Part shown: positions 34,243 through 42,731 of the stretch, in pieces | Position numbering within the stretch: the stretch's first letter is position 1 | Layout of the letters: every line of letters begins with the position of its first letter | Origin: PALSA-610 sp038213435 | GTDB lineage: Bacteria > Actinomycetota > Acidimicrobiia > IMCC26256 > PALSA-610 | Assembly (NCBI GenBank): GCA_038213435.1 | Contig: JBBQTI010000018.1 | Location: forward strand, 1 to 64,000 | Direction of reading: 5' to 3' | DNA length: 64,000 bases | Notes under the pieces: generated by a model | Told to the model about the DNA's origin: nothing | Databases searched by the model: none | Seen by the model: the letters and a program-made list of their open reading frames with translations, nothing else | Translations under genes and position numbers: made by a program

Positions 34243-35256
34243 GTGACGAGGCGGCAGGGAGGAACTTGGCGGCGACGAATTGTCGGTTTCGTCCTTGCCG
34301 TGCCTTTCGCGATCTTGGGGATCGTCGTCGTGTACGCGATCGCGAGCTTTGCCGACGGCTCTCTGGCGGATGTGTCCGGACCCGTCGAGGCCGCGATCGT
34401 GGCCGGCGTGGCGGCGGTCCTGCTCCTCTGCCACTGGTTGCTCTCGCGCGAAGGGTCGGCATCGCCGGGTGCGGTAACTGAAGGGACATTGTCGGGCGAG
34501 GCCCGGGCCGCGGAGTGGCCTCCCGGGAAGTTCGCGCCGACCACCACTCCGACGGGGGCATCGACGATGCCGACCGTGGCGCGGGCGTGGGGCGCGCCGG
34601 CCTCGCCGACCACCACGCCGACGGGTGCCTCGGCCCTGCCGACGCCGGCGCGAGCGTGGGGCGCGTCAACCGCCGTGCCGAGCGCGCCGACCGCCACGGC
34701 CCCCGCGCCTGCCGCGGCTGCCGTCGGTCGCCACCCGCCGCCGGACGCACGCGCTCGTGGTACGCGTGAGCTCCGCACGCGAGATACGACGTTCGCGTTC
34801 CAAGGTCACGGGGAGCCGTCCGCGCTCGCCGAATACCTCGACGGGCGGACCGAGTTGGTGAACCTCATTGCGAGGAGCGAGGCGCGGCTGCCCGCCGACC
34901 CCGAACCGAGCACCCGACGCGATGCAACCCCGGCGCCCGGAGCGGATGACGACCAATCGCTCGCGCAGAGCAACAAGATGCTTACCCAAGCTGTCGAACA
35001 CGTCGCGCGCGCGTGCGAGTTGATCGCGCATGCGTTCGAGCTCTTTGCAGATCGGGTCGAGTCCGACCGGCTGGAGCGGCGGACGCTCGCGGATGCCGTG
35101 ATGATGTTGGCGCAACAGGCGGCGCCGGCGGCGTCGACACCTCGGCTTGTGCACACTGGTCCAACCCGAGCGCGCGTGCTCGGCGAAGCCGACATCGCGC
35201 TGACCGATCCTCAGCCCGGCGCGGGGGACCTGGGCGTCACCACCCGATCGTCATAG
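34243..35256 (+). CDS. Membrane protein with repetitive Pro/Thr linker, unknown function
   Basis: About 337 residues from GTG 34243. There are two N-terminal membrane helices (GFVLAVPFAILGIVVVYAIA and AAIVAGVAAVLLLCHWLL), then a disordered Ala/Pro/Thr-rich stretch. This contains a 22-residue tandem duplication (TTTPTGAS...ARAWGA, encoded by about 34549-34676). A C-terminal helical region follows (QAVEHVARACELIAHAFELF) that may form a coiled coil. No family was recognised. It is divergent from the broken LLM gene. Confidence 0.6.
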   Translation: MTRRQGGTWRRRIVGFVLAVPFAILGIVVVYAIASFADGSLADVSGPVEAAIVAGVAAVLLLCHWLLSREGSASPGAVTEGTLSGEARAAEWPPGKFAPTTTPTGASTMPTVARAWGAPASPTTTPTGASALPTPARAWGASTAVPSAPTATAPAPAAAAVGRHPPPDARARGTRELRTRDTTFAFQGHGEPSALAEYLDGRTELVNLIARSEARLPADPEPSTRRDATPAPGADDDQSLAQSNKMLTQAVEHVARACELIAHAFELFADRVESDRLERRTLADAVMMLAQQAAPAASTPRLVHTGPTRARVLGEADIALTDPQPGAGDLGVTTRSS

Positions 35257-35268
35257 AGACTGGTCGGG

Positions 35269-35439
35269 TTACGGGGTCGGCGTCGCACCCTCACGGCACC
35301 GGTGCACGGACTTCCCGTCGATGGTGATGCCACAGTGCTTGCCACCGGGGGCCGGTGTCGGAACGACACTGTGCGGTCCGGATGGGACCTTGAGCTTGTC
35401 ACCGCAGTTCGGACAAGTGAGCACGTACACGCGCCGCAC
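35269..35439 (-). CDS. 56-residue zinc-ribbon miniprotein
   Basis: A complete short frame begins with GTG 35439 and ends with TAA at 35269. The N-terminus has a zinc-ribbon half-site VLTCPNCGDKL and later Cys in GKHCGIT and VHRCREG, giving a four-Cys set with nearby His. It begins 16 bases after the aldehyde dehydrogenase stop on the same strand, so it is probably cotranscribed. GTG 35430 or 35424 are alternative starts. No family name is known to me. The clear CPNC motif and codon third-position GC support it as real. Confidence 0.55.
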   Translation of the reverse strand: MRRVYVLTCPNCGDKLKVPSGPHSVVPTPAPGGKHCGITIDGKSVHRCREGATPTP

Positions 35440-35454
35440 GGTATCAACAAGGAG

Positions 35455-36936
35455 CTATCCGATGTAGAGGTGCTTGATCTCCTGATACTCGCGGAAGCCG
35501 TGATATCCCATCTCCCGGCCGACGCCGCTCTGCTTGTAGCCACCGAACGGCGCGGACCCGCTCGGCGCGGCGGTGTTCACCCACACCGTCCCCGAGCGAA
35601 TGCGTTGCGCGACCTCGGTGGCGCGGTTGGTCTCGCCGAACACCATCCCCGCGAGCCCGAAGATGGAGTCGTTGGCGATTCTCACCGCGTCGTCGACGTC
35701 GTCATAGCCGATCACTGACGCCACGGGCCCGAAGATCTCGTCCTGGGCAGCCGGGTTCGAGTTGTCCGGCACGTCGAGGAGGGTCGGCTCGAAGAAGTGG
35801 CCCTTGTCGAGATGAGCGGGCCGCTGTCCGCCGGTCACCACCGTCGCGCCCTCCTTCACGGCCGCGGCGACGTAATGCTCCGATTTGGCAACCTGAGCCT
35901 CCGTGATCAGCGGCCCCATCGCGATGCTGGGGTCGCTGGGATCGCCGATCGGGAGTTGCCGCGCGAACTCCGCGGCGCGCTCCATGATCTCGGCCTTGCG
36001 TTCGTGCGGCACGAGGATCCTCGTCGCGAGCGCGCAGCCCTGACCCTGGTGGGCCATGAAGACGCCGAGGCACATCTGCCATGCGTTCTCGGCGGCTTCG
36101 GGCAAGTAGATCGCGGCGGACTTTCCGCCGAGCTCGAGATGCACCTTCTTCACCGTCGACGCCGCTTGCGCCATGATCTCGCGGCCGACTTGCGTCGAGC
36201 CGGTGAACGTCACCATGTCGACCGCCGGATGACTCGTGATGAGCTTGCCGCCGCCGATCTGTTGATCGATGACGATGTTCAACACCCCGGCGGGGAGGCC
36301 GGCCGCGTCGGCCGCCTCGCCGAACAACATCGCCGACAGGGGAGTGAGGGGGCTGGGTCGCAGCACCACCGAACAACCGGCCATGAGCGCCGGCAACGTC
36401 TTCCACACGTTCAGATAGAACGGAAAGTTGTACGCGGAGATCGCGCTCACGACACCGACCGGCTCGTAGACGTTCATGCTCACCGCCACCCGCCCGGAGG
36501 GTGTGTGACCGATCGGCGGGAGCGGGTTGTATTCCTGCTGCGCAAGCTGCAAATAGAGGTCGGGGATGAGCTGCGCATGATCGAGCGCGGCCCCGACTTG
36601 AATCGTCGTCGCGTTCTCGCGCGGCGCGCCGGCTTCGGCAATCACGGTCGAGACGAGCAGGTCGCGACGCTCGGTCAGGTACTCGGCCATGCGCCGGACG
36701 ACCGCCGCTCGCTGCGACGCGGGAACGTTCGCCCACGCGCCATCGTCGAAGGTACGCCGCGCGGCGGCGATTGCCTGCTCGATCTGGTCAAGCGACGCCG
36801 ACTCGGCTTCGGCGATGATCGCCTCCGTCGCCGGGTTCTCCACGGCAAGCGTGGGTCCGTCTCCGGCGACGTATTTCCCGTCGATGAACGGTTGACGCGC
36901 CTCGACTATCGCTCCCACTGCCGCCTCCAGAGTCAT
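35455..36936 (-). CDS. NAD(P)-dependent aldehyde dehydrogenase
   Basis: The 493-residue protein is of normal family length. It has the general base Glu in LELGGKSA, the catalytic Cys in GQGCALATR, cofactor loop FTGSTQVGREI and the conserved GPVASVIGYDD and GVGREMGYHGFREY C-terminal motif. It oxidises an aldehyde to the acid. The overall pattern suits actinobacterial enzymes acting on aliphatic or aromatic aldehydes. Its start overlaps a small upstream frame by ATGA and it is followed by a zinc-ribbon miniprotein, giving an unusual three-gene unit. Confidence 0.92.
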   Translation of the reverse strand: MTLEAAVGAIVEARQPFIDGKYVAGDGPTLAVENPATEAIIAEAESASLDQIEQAIAAARRTFDDGAWANVPASQRAAVVRRMAEYLTERRDLLVSTVIAEAGAPRENATTIQVGAALDHAQLIPDLYLQLAQQEYNPLPPIGHTPSGRVAVSMNVYEPVGVVSAISAYNFPFYLNVWKTLPALMAGCSVVLRPSPLTPLSAMLFGEAADAAGLPAGVLNIVIDQQIGGGKLITSHPAVDMVTFTGSTQVGREIMAQAASTVKKVHLELGGKSAAIYLPEAAENAWQMCLGVFMAHQGQGCALATRILVPHERKAEIMERAAEFARQLPIGDPSDPSIAMGPLITEAQVAKSEHYVAAAVKEGATVVTGGQRPAHLDKGHFFEPTLLDVPDNSNPAAQDEIFGPVASVIGYDDVDDAVRIANDSIFGLAGMVFGETNRATEVAQRIRSGTVWVNTAAPSGSAPFGGYKQSGVGREMGYHGFREYQEIKHLYIG

Positions 36937-37118
36937 GTCGTCCCGTCGACCGTAGCTGACGGAGGATCAGCACCAGGATCGTGAGGCGTCGTGCACGCAT
37001 GTATGACGAGCGTGTCGTTGGCGAGCAGTTTCGTTTGGGTCACTTGGTCGATGTCTTTCTGCACGACGGTGATCGTGTAGTTGGACGGATGTTCGACGCG
37101 CGTCCGCACGTCGGGCAC
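36933..37118 (-). CDS. 61-residue putative protein coupled to aldehyde dehydrogenase
   Basis: This short frame begins at GTG 37118 and its TGA overlaps the ATG of the dehydrogenase gene (ATGA, 36933-36936). It reads RVEHPSNYTITVVQKDIDQ and VIHACTTPHDPG, with high third-position GC. The overlapping frame just upstream contains LCPTCGR, so the true protein may begin with a zinc-ribbon pair and be shifted by one base here. No family recognised. Its reality rests on the overlap and codon pattern. Confidence 0.4.
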   Translation of the reverse strand: MPDVRTRVEHPSNYTITVVQKDIDQVTQTKLLANDTLVIHACTTPHDPGADPPSATVDGTT

Positions 37119-37180
37119 AAGGTGCTCGCCACGATCAGATCCTGGTCACGGTCGCGCCGAGCGTCAACTCGTCCCGCGCC

Positions 37181-38523
37181 TCAGAGGGTCACCAGCAGCG
37201 CGATCGCTGCTGCAGTCATGACGGCGACCGTCAGCCATCCGAGCGAGGACGCGACGCGGCCGTTGGTGTAGTCGCCCATGAGTTCACGATTGTCGGCAAT
37301 GAGCATGACGACGACCAGGAACGGCCCTGCGGCGAGCCCGTTGACGAGCGCGACGATGACGAGCAGCGCGATCGGGTTCACGCCGATGAGGCTGAGTGCG
37401 GCGCCGCCGAGGGTGCCCGCGGCCACGAGGACGTAAAAGAGTGGAGCCTGGCGAGGCTTGCTTGAGAATCCCCAGCGACTTCCGACGAGACCGGAGATGC
37501 CGGCCGCGCCGGACCCGGCGAGAACCGGGACGGCGAGGAATCCTGCGCCGATGAAGCCGATCGCGAACAGCACAGTCGACGCGCTGCCCGCGACGGGACG
37601 CAGCGCGGCTGCGGCTTGGGCGGCGCTGTCGACGTTCGTGGATCCGTTCCCGCCGAGCGTCGACGCCGTGGCGACGATGATCGCGAACATCACCAGATTC
37701 GAAAAGCTCATGCCGACGCCGACATCGAGTCGGTTGGTCCGCTGCTTGAGTCTCGCTTCGGATTTCGACCGCTCGGGGAGCGGCACCGGCCGGTTACCGC
37801 CCTCGGGCTCCGCGCGTAGCTCCTCGATGCGGTGGGCGCTCTGCCAGAAGAACAGGTACGGGCTGATCGTCGTCCCCAGGACCGCGATCAGGAGCGCGAT
37901 GTAGTCGTTCGAGAACGTCGGATGAGGCACGATCGCGTTCAGCGCGACCTGACCCCAATCGACATGGGCAAAGAACACAACCGCGACATAGGCCAGCAAC
38001 GCGGAGCACAGGATCTTGAATACGCGCGCGATCGTGTCGAACGACCCCGTGAGAACCAGCACCGTGATCGTTGCTCCGGCGAGCAGCGCCCAAAGCGTCT
38101 GCGGGCCGGCATGCAGCAGGTGTACGCCTGCACCAACGGCAACGAGATCGGCAGCAATGTTCAAGCCGTTCGCGAGGAGCAACGCGCAGAGCAGGATGCC
38201 CACCGTCGCGCGCCCGAAGCGTTCCGTGCGAGCGCTCCTAAACTCTGGCCGGTGGCCAGCGCGGTTCGATCACAGATCTCCTGCACACCGGTCATGAGTG
38301 GAAAGGTGATCAGCGCCGTCCAGAGCAGCCCGAACTTGAACTGCGCACCCGCTTGCGCATAGGTCGCGACACCCGACGGATCGTCGTCCGATGCTCCGGT
38401 GATGAGGCCCGGACCGAGCGCACGCAAGTAGGGGCGCCATTTGGTCGGCTGCTCACGAGACGCGTGGCGCGCTAACTGATTCCGTCCGGATGCTCCATGT
38501 GAGGATGCGATCCCCAGCTCCAT
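37181..38523 (-). pseudogene. NRAMP-superfamily metal-ion transporter, single-base frameshift
   Basis: The N-terminal part (start near ATG 38523 after GGGAG) reads LGPGLITGASDDDPSGVATY and QEICDRTALATGQSLGALAR. The rest is in another frame (ERFGRAT, VGILLCALLLANGLNIAADL) to the stop at 37181. Adding one G at about 38224-38225 restores ALARERFGRA and a protein of about 447 residues with eleven helices. TM1 has DPSG instead of the canonical DPGN and TM6 has TTISPYLFFW instead of the MPH-type motif. It therefore belongs to a divergent NRAMP-related branch whose metal preference may not be Mn/Fe. As written it is broken. Confidence 0.75.
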
Positions 38524-38599
38524 CGGTTCTCCCGGACGAACCGGGTCCGTACGCGGCGCGCGAGAGATGCGTGGCATCGCCGGCGCGCCGCCTACGTGG

Positions 38600-38668
38600 T
38601 CAACGCAAGACGCCAATGAGCAACAAGACGAGAAGGATGACCAAAACGGCACCTAGACCGATGTACAT
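38600..38668 (-). CDS. 22-residue single-helix membrane peptide
   Basis: The frame from ATG 38668 to TGA 38600 encodes MYIGLGAVLVILLVLLLIGV followed by LR. It is preceded by an excellent Shine-Dalgarno AAAGGAG at seven bases. It is almost wholly one hydrophobic helix with a positive end, similar in kind to the tiny DUF3309/DUF3096-type membrane proteins. It lies 77 bases before the NRAMP-type gene on the same strand and could be cotranscribed with it. Function unknown. Confidence 0.6.
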   Translation of the reverse strand: MYIGLGAVLVILLVLLLIGVLR

Positions 38669-38949
38669 GGCTTAGCTCCTTTCCTGGCTTGTGAATGCGC
38701 AAATACCACCAAAGCGCCCGCTTAGCATGGTGGCTCCGTTGTGGGGTGACGCGTTTGTTCCCCTCAAATTGCTGCACGAATCCTGTTTTGTCTGCGCCTT
38801 GTGTATGCCGACCGTCGTCCGCTTCAACGGGTTTTGAACGCCCTGTCTTCGGGAAGCGGTGGGAGCAGTAAAGCAATTGACGGAGGCCCGGGAGCCGACA
38901 ATTAGCGCGCTCAATCAACGGGCAAAATGATCAGCGAACCGATAACCAA

Positions 38950-39162
38950 CTACGGAATGCGCCCTTCGCCTTTTTGGCGGGCGCCACGCTCCAAGGCTTC
39001 CTTGTATGAGCGCGCCGCCTCATCGTCGGCGCCGTCTGCGCGCTCGGCGGCCTCTTCTTCATCCGGTGTCGGAAGACGGTCGGCCTCTGATTCCGCCAGC
39101 GCGTCAACGGCTTCCGCGTCGCGCGTTTCGCCGCTCGGTCGGGTTCTCTCGTCTCCAGCCAT
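38950..39162 (-). CDS. 70-residue acidic conserved actinobacterial protein
   Basis: Starts at ATG 39162 with AAAGG upstream. It is hydrophilic and strongly acidic (ADRLPTPDEEEAAERA) with a basic, helical tail ending in GARQKGEGRIP. The ADR-PT-EE ... Y-E---RGA--GEGR- layout recurs in small actinobacterial proteins of unknown role, which I recall only as hypothetical. It is probably intrinsically disordered and soluble. The neighbouring 280 bases (38669-38949) are visibly lower in GC and hold no gene; they may contain promoters for this region. Confidence 0.55.
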   Translation of the reverse strand: MAGDERTRPSGETRDAEAVDALAESEADRLPTPDEEEAAERADGADDEAARSYKEALERGARQKGEGRIP

Positions 39163-39294
39163 TGCATCGCCTTTCGTCGAGGATGTCCAGACTGCTGTAC
39201 CCAGTTGTCAACCGTCGCAATGCTTCGGCCGTGTCAGCGAGATCGATGAGCAATCGGAGAGTGCCCGATTTCCTTCTCCGAGATTGTCTCGACG

Positions 39295-39735
39295 CTACGC
39301 GCCGGACGACAATCGGTGAAGGGAGCTCGTACGCGGTCGACTCGAGTGGGACGAACGACTTGTCGCCGAATCGACATCGTCGCCCGGCGGTACGGTCGTT
39401 TGCGGCTCGCGGATGACGAACAGTGCGTTCAAGTCGTTGATGTCGAGCATCCGCGTCAGGATGGTCGGTGCAAGCACCTCGACTTGGCCCCCGACGGCGC
39501 TCACGCGTGTGGCGAGCTCCGCCATGGCGCGCAGACCGCCGACACTGCAGAATCTGAGCTGAGAGAGATCTATCGTGACGAAGTGCGTCCCACGGTTTGC
39601 GAGCGCGCTGAGAGCCCCCGCGAACGCCGGGACGCTGAGCGCATCGAGCTCGCCGTGTACCGAGACGATCGTGCTGCCGACGTCGTAGTCGAAGTCCATG
39701 CCGAACTGCGCGCAAGAACTCTTCGGCCGCATCAT
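39295..39735 (-). CDS. STAS-domain protein lacking the usual phosphorylatable Ser
   Basis: About 146 residues from ATG 39735 (or 39732). The STAS core is clear: IVSVHGELDALSVPAFAGAL, HFVTIDLSQLRFCSVGGLRA and VEVLAPTILTRMLDINDL. In anti-sigma antagonists the loop reads DSSG, with the second Ser phosphorylated by the RsbW-type kinase. Here it reads CSVGG, so that Ser is absent. It may bind an anti-sigma factor constitutively, or act as a scaffold. It is divergent from the SpoIIE-type phosphatase gene. Confidence 0.75.
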   Translation of the reverse strand: MMRPKSSCAQFGMDFDYDVGSTIVSVHGELDALSVPAFAGALSALANRGTHFVTIDLSQLRFCSVGGLRAMAELATRVSAVGGQVEVLAPTILTRMLDINDLNALFVIREPQTTVPPGDDVDSATSRSSHSSRPRTSSLHRLSSGA

Positions 39736-39944
39736 GCACGTTCGCCGTACCCGCCGGTGGTCGTCGACAAAACGTCGATCTCGCGTGGCATGCGTCAGCT
39801 GCAGGGTCATCACTCGAACGGGTGAGACGGGGCGCGTTTCGGACAAGGGTCCGGTTAACCTCCGTTGCACGTGGCGACCGACGAGGGGAACGGAGCCGTG
39901 GTCGAAGCCGATGTCGGTGCCGGGTCTCACGCGGAGTGGTGGTA

Positions 39945-41513
39945 GTGCGGCGAAGCGTGCTGAGCCGGGCCGCGATCTACGTGTTCGCCGTGGCTGTCGC
40001 CGTGACACTGACCCTTTCGTTGATGGCACGGGCGCTGCACGACAGCAACGAGACGCGGTTGCTTCGCCAACAGGTCAGCGCGGCCGCCGCAGTGGTCAGC
40101 GCCGCAATCCCGAACATCCAGACCCCACTCTCGTCGGGCGCGGTTCTCGCCGAGGCGACGAACTCCGACCGCAGCGCCTTCACGAAATTGATGACCCCGC
40201 TCGCCGCCGGCCGTCCGTTCGTCTCCGCGTCGATTTGGCCCGCGCATGCCCGCGACCCACGTCCTCTGGTCGTGGTCGGATCCGCGCCGGAGCTGGCCGG
40301 TCGACCACAAGCGGAGAGAGCGAACTTCCTCGCACAGACGACCGGCAAGAAGGTCGTGTCGGTGCTGGACCTTCTCGGACGATCGCCGCGTCGACTCGGA
40401 TATGCGTTCGCCGCCGGGCCGACCGCGAGGTTCGTCGTGTATGCCGAGGCCGCACTTCCGGAAAACCGCCGAGCCGCTGTCGACTCCAACTCGGCCTTCG
40501 CCGATCTCGATTACGCGATGTACCTGGGCTCGACCGCCAACGTCGATCATCTGCTGGCCGCGAGTGCGGCCAAACCACAATTGACCGGCCGAACCGCGGA
40601 GGACAGCGTCCCGTTCGGTGATGCGACGCTTCATCTCGTGATGACGCCCCGCCGAGAGCTCGGCGGCGATCTCTTGGTGCGTCTGCCGTGGCTCATCGGC
40701 GGTGTCGGAACTGCGATCGGGTTGGCCGCAGCCCTAATGACGGAGCGGCTGGTTCGTCGCCGCGCGCACGCTGAAGAGCTCGCGCAGCAGAACGCCCGGT
40801 TGTTCAGCGAACAGCGGAGCGTCGCGCAGACACTGCAGCACAGCCTGCTTCCGGAAGAGAGGCCCGAATTCCCAGGGTTGGATCTCGCGGTTCGATATGT
40901 GCCGGGTGTCGACGGTGTCGACATCGGGGGCGACTGGTACGACGTGATCGGCGTCGGCGACGGCAAGGTCATCATCGTCGTCGGCGACGTCTCCGGTCGT
41001 GGCCTTCGTGCCGCGACCGCGATGGCGTCGTTGCGTTACGCGATCCGTGCGTACGTGGCCCAAGGAGATCCGCCGGAAACCGTGCTCTTGAAGCTCACGA
41101 AGTTGATCAATGTCGTCCGCGACGGTCACTTTGCGACGGTGTTGTGCGGACTGGTCGACGTGGCCGAACACAGTGTGCTCTTCGCAAACGCGGGTCATCC
41201 CAACCCGCTGCTGATCGACGGGGCGAATGCCGAGTTCGTTTTGACGAAGGTAGGACCTCCGGTCGGAGTGGAAGCCGCCACCTCGTACGCGGCGGTCAGC
41301 GTGAAGGTGCCGGCGAGCGGGACACTGCTGGCATACACCGACGGGCTGTTCGAGCGGCGAGGCGAAAGCCCGGACGTGGGTTTGGCGCGCCTGCGCGGTG
41401 CAGCGATCGGCTATGACACGCTCGACCAACTGCTCGATGGCATGCTGCGCGCGCTCACGCCGGACGGGTGCGACGACGACACGGCGATCTTGGCAGTCAA
41501 ATGGCGCACGTAG
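39945..41513 (+). CDS. Membrane-bound SpoIIE/RsbU-type serine phosphatase with extracytoplasmic sensor
   Basis: About 522 residues from GTG 39945 (GGAG eight bases upstream). TM1 (AIYVFAVAVAVTLTLSLMA) is followed by an extracellular sensor of about 210 residues. Then come TM2 (WLIGGVGTAIGLAAALM), a short coiled coil, and a PP2C-type phosphatase with GGDWYDVIGVGDG, VGDVSGRG and C-terminal DDDTAILAV. The metal-binding Asp residues are in place. It should dephosphorylate a STAS anti-sigma antagonist when the sensor is triggered. The STAS gene downstream overlaps its end, making that protein its natural substrate. Confidence 0.9.
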   Translation: MRRSVLSRAAIYVFAVAVAVTLTLSLMARALHDSNETRLLRQQVSAAAAVVSAAIPNIQTPLSSGAVLAEATNSDRSAFTKLMTPLAAGRPFVSASIWPAHARDPRPLVVVGSAPELAGRPQAERANFLAQTTGKKVVSVLDLLGRSPRRLGYAFAAGPTARFVVYAEAALPENRRAAVDSNSAFADLDYAMYLGSTANVDHLLAASAAKPQLTGRTAEDSVPFGDATLHLVMTPRRELGGDLLVRLPWLIGGVGTAIGLAAALMTERLVRRRAHAEELAQQNARLFSEQRSVAQTLQHSLLPEERPEFPGLDLAVRYVPGVDGVDIGGDWYDVIGVGDGKVIIVVGDVSGRGLRAATAMASLRYAIRAYVAQGDPPETVLLKLTKLINVVRDGHFATVLCGLVDVAEHSVLFANAGHPNPLLIDGANAEFVLTKVGPPVGVEAATSYAAVSVKVPASGTLLAYTDGLFERRGESPDVGLARLRGAAIGYDTLDQLLDGMLRALTPDGCDDDTAILAVKWRT

Positions 41514-41848
41514 AGGGTGACGGTGGCGCTCGGGGTCTGGTCGAGCGGACCGACGATCCGTCTGGCGTGCCGGTTGTCAAGCTCCTGGGGGCGATCGACA
41601 TGTCGAACGCGGAGTCGCTCGGTGCGACCCTCGATCAACTCATCGGTGATGAAACCCACCATCTGGTCGTCGATCTCGGCGCGCTCGAGTTCATGGACAG
41701 TTCGGGTATTGCAATGTTGCTCCGGGTCGCCGCGCGCGTCAGCACGGTCGAAATCCGCAACCCCTCGAACATCGTGCGGCGAATTATCGGGTGCACCGGG
41801 CTCACCGACGTACTTCCGATCGAGGGAAGGGAAACTGGTGAAGTCTGA
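41501..41848 (+). CDS. Anti-sigma factor antagonist (STAS, RsbV-like)
   Basis: The 115-residue STAS protein begins at ATG 41501 inside the end of the phosphatase gene. It has VKLLGAIDMSNAESLGATLD, HLVVDLGALEFMDSSGIAML and the C-terminal helix. The DSSG phosphorylation site is intact. Unphosphorylated, it should bind the RsbW-like kinase encoded next and free a sigma factor. No sigma gene is adjacent, so the target lies elsewhere. Confidence 0.88.
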   Translation: MAHVEGDGGARGLVERTDDPSGVPVVKLLGAIDMSNAESLGATLDQLIGDETHHLVVDLGALEFMDSSGIAMLLRVAARVSTVEIRNPSNIVRRIIGCTGLTDVLPIEGRETGEV

Positions 41849-41907
41849 CCGGGCACCGCGTCCGTTCGTCGATTGCGAGGGCGCATGGCCGGGAACCCTT
41901 CCAGGTA

Positions 41908-42306
41908 TTGCTCCGTAGCGACCACACCTTCATTCGGAATACTCCCGACGCCCCTGCCGCGGCACGGCGATATGTCCGAGCGGCACTTACGGGCCTGCCG
42001 CGCGACGTCGTAGACACGGTGTCCCTCATGGTTTCGGAGCTTGCGTCGAACTGCGTGCGACACGCGAACACAGACTTCACCATGACGATCGAGCAGACGA
42101 TCGGACACGTGCGGGTGGATATCGCCGACAGCGGGTCTGCGCGAGTCGCGACGAGACGTCCCGAACCCACCGAAGTCACTGGACGAGGGCTGTGCATCGT
42201 CGATCGTCTGTCGGACACCTGGGGCGTGACGGAGTCCCGTGACGGCGAAGGCAAGAGCGTTTGGTTCATGGTCAGCCTCGACGAGGCCGTCACCTCTTCC
42301 GGGTGA
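41908..42306 (+). CDS. Anti-sigma factor serine kinase (RsbW-like HATPase)
   Basis: 132 residues from TTG 41908; the frame is open for another 70 bases upstream without a standard start, so the N-terminus may be longer. The GHKL fold shows the N box SELASNCVRHA, the Mg/ATP Asp in DIADSGSA and the G2 loop TGRGLCIVDRL. It should bind and inhibit a sigma factor and phosphorylate the Ser in DSSG of its antagonist. The gene order phosphatase-antagonist-kinase is a complete partner switch apart from the sigma factor. Confidence 0.85.
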   Translation: MLRSDHTFIRNTPDAPAAARRYVRAALTGLPRDVVDTVSLMVSELASNCVRHANTDFTMTIEQTIGHVRVDIADSGSARVATRRPEPTEVTGRGLCIVDRLSDTWGVTESRDGEGKSVWFMVSLDEAVTSSG

Positions 42307-42410
42307 TCTCGGCGAGACCTCGGTGCGGTCTCCGCCCGCCCGACCGCGCGGTTTCGGCGGACGAGACGATCGGGTATTGGAGGCGATACCGCCGACGACG
42401 AGGAGGCATC

Positions 42411-42731
42411 ATGCCGCGAGGGTCTTCACCGAAGCGGGAGCGCCAGTACGAGCACATTCTCGACGCGGAGCGCGAGCGAGGGGTGCCCGAGGACCGCGCC
42501 GAGGAAATCGCGGCGCGCACGGTGAACAAGCAGCGGGCGCGTTCCGGCGAAGCCAAGAACGCTTCGCTTCTGTCGAAGACCGATATCTCTTCGCAACGGC
42601 GCGCCGGCTACCGCCGGACGCACGGCGGCCGCGGCCGTACCCGCGATCAGCTCTACGAAGAGGCGAAGCAGAAGAACATCGCCGGACGCTCGCACATGAC
42701 GAAGGCGCAGCTCGAGCGCGCGTTGAGATGA
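42411..42731 (+). CDS. Small basic protein with Rho N-terminal-like domain
   Basis: The 106-residue protein starts at ATG 42411 after AGGAGG. The N-terminal half is charged and helical (RGSSPKRERQYEHI, RAEEIAARTVNKQRARSGEA). The last 35 residues (RTRDQLYEEAKQKNIAGRSH, then MTKAQLERAL) match the Rho-N/SAP-like fold that binds nucleic acid. It is widely annotated as a plasmid-stabilisation-like or ChaB-adjacent protein in actinobacteria. Nucleic-acid binding is inferred. Confidence 0.75.
   Translation: MPRGSSPKRERQYEHILDAERERGVPEDRAEEIAARTVNKQRARSGEAKNASLLSKTDISSQRRAGYRRTHGGRGRTRDQLYEEAKQKNIAGRSHMTKAQLERALR

Noticed and set aside
41838..41918. GTG-initiated frame before the RsbW-like gene as an alternative N-terminus
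   Set aside because: It is out of frame with the kinase and ends in TAG after 26 codons; it does not resemble an RsbW N-terminus.
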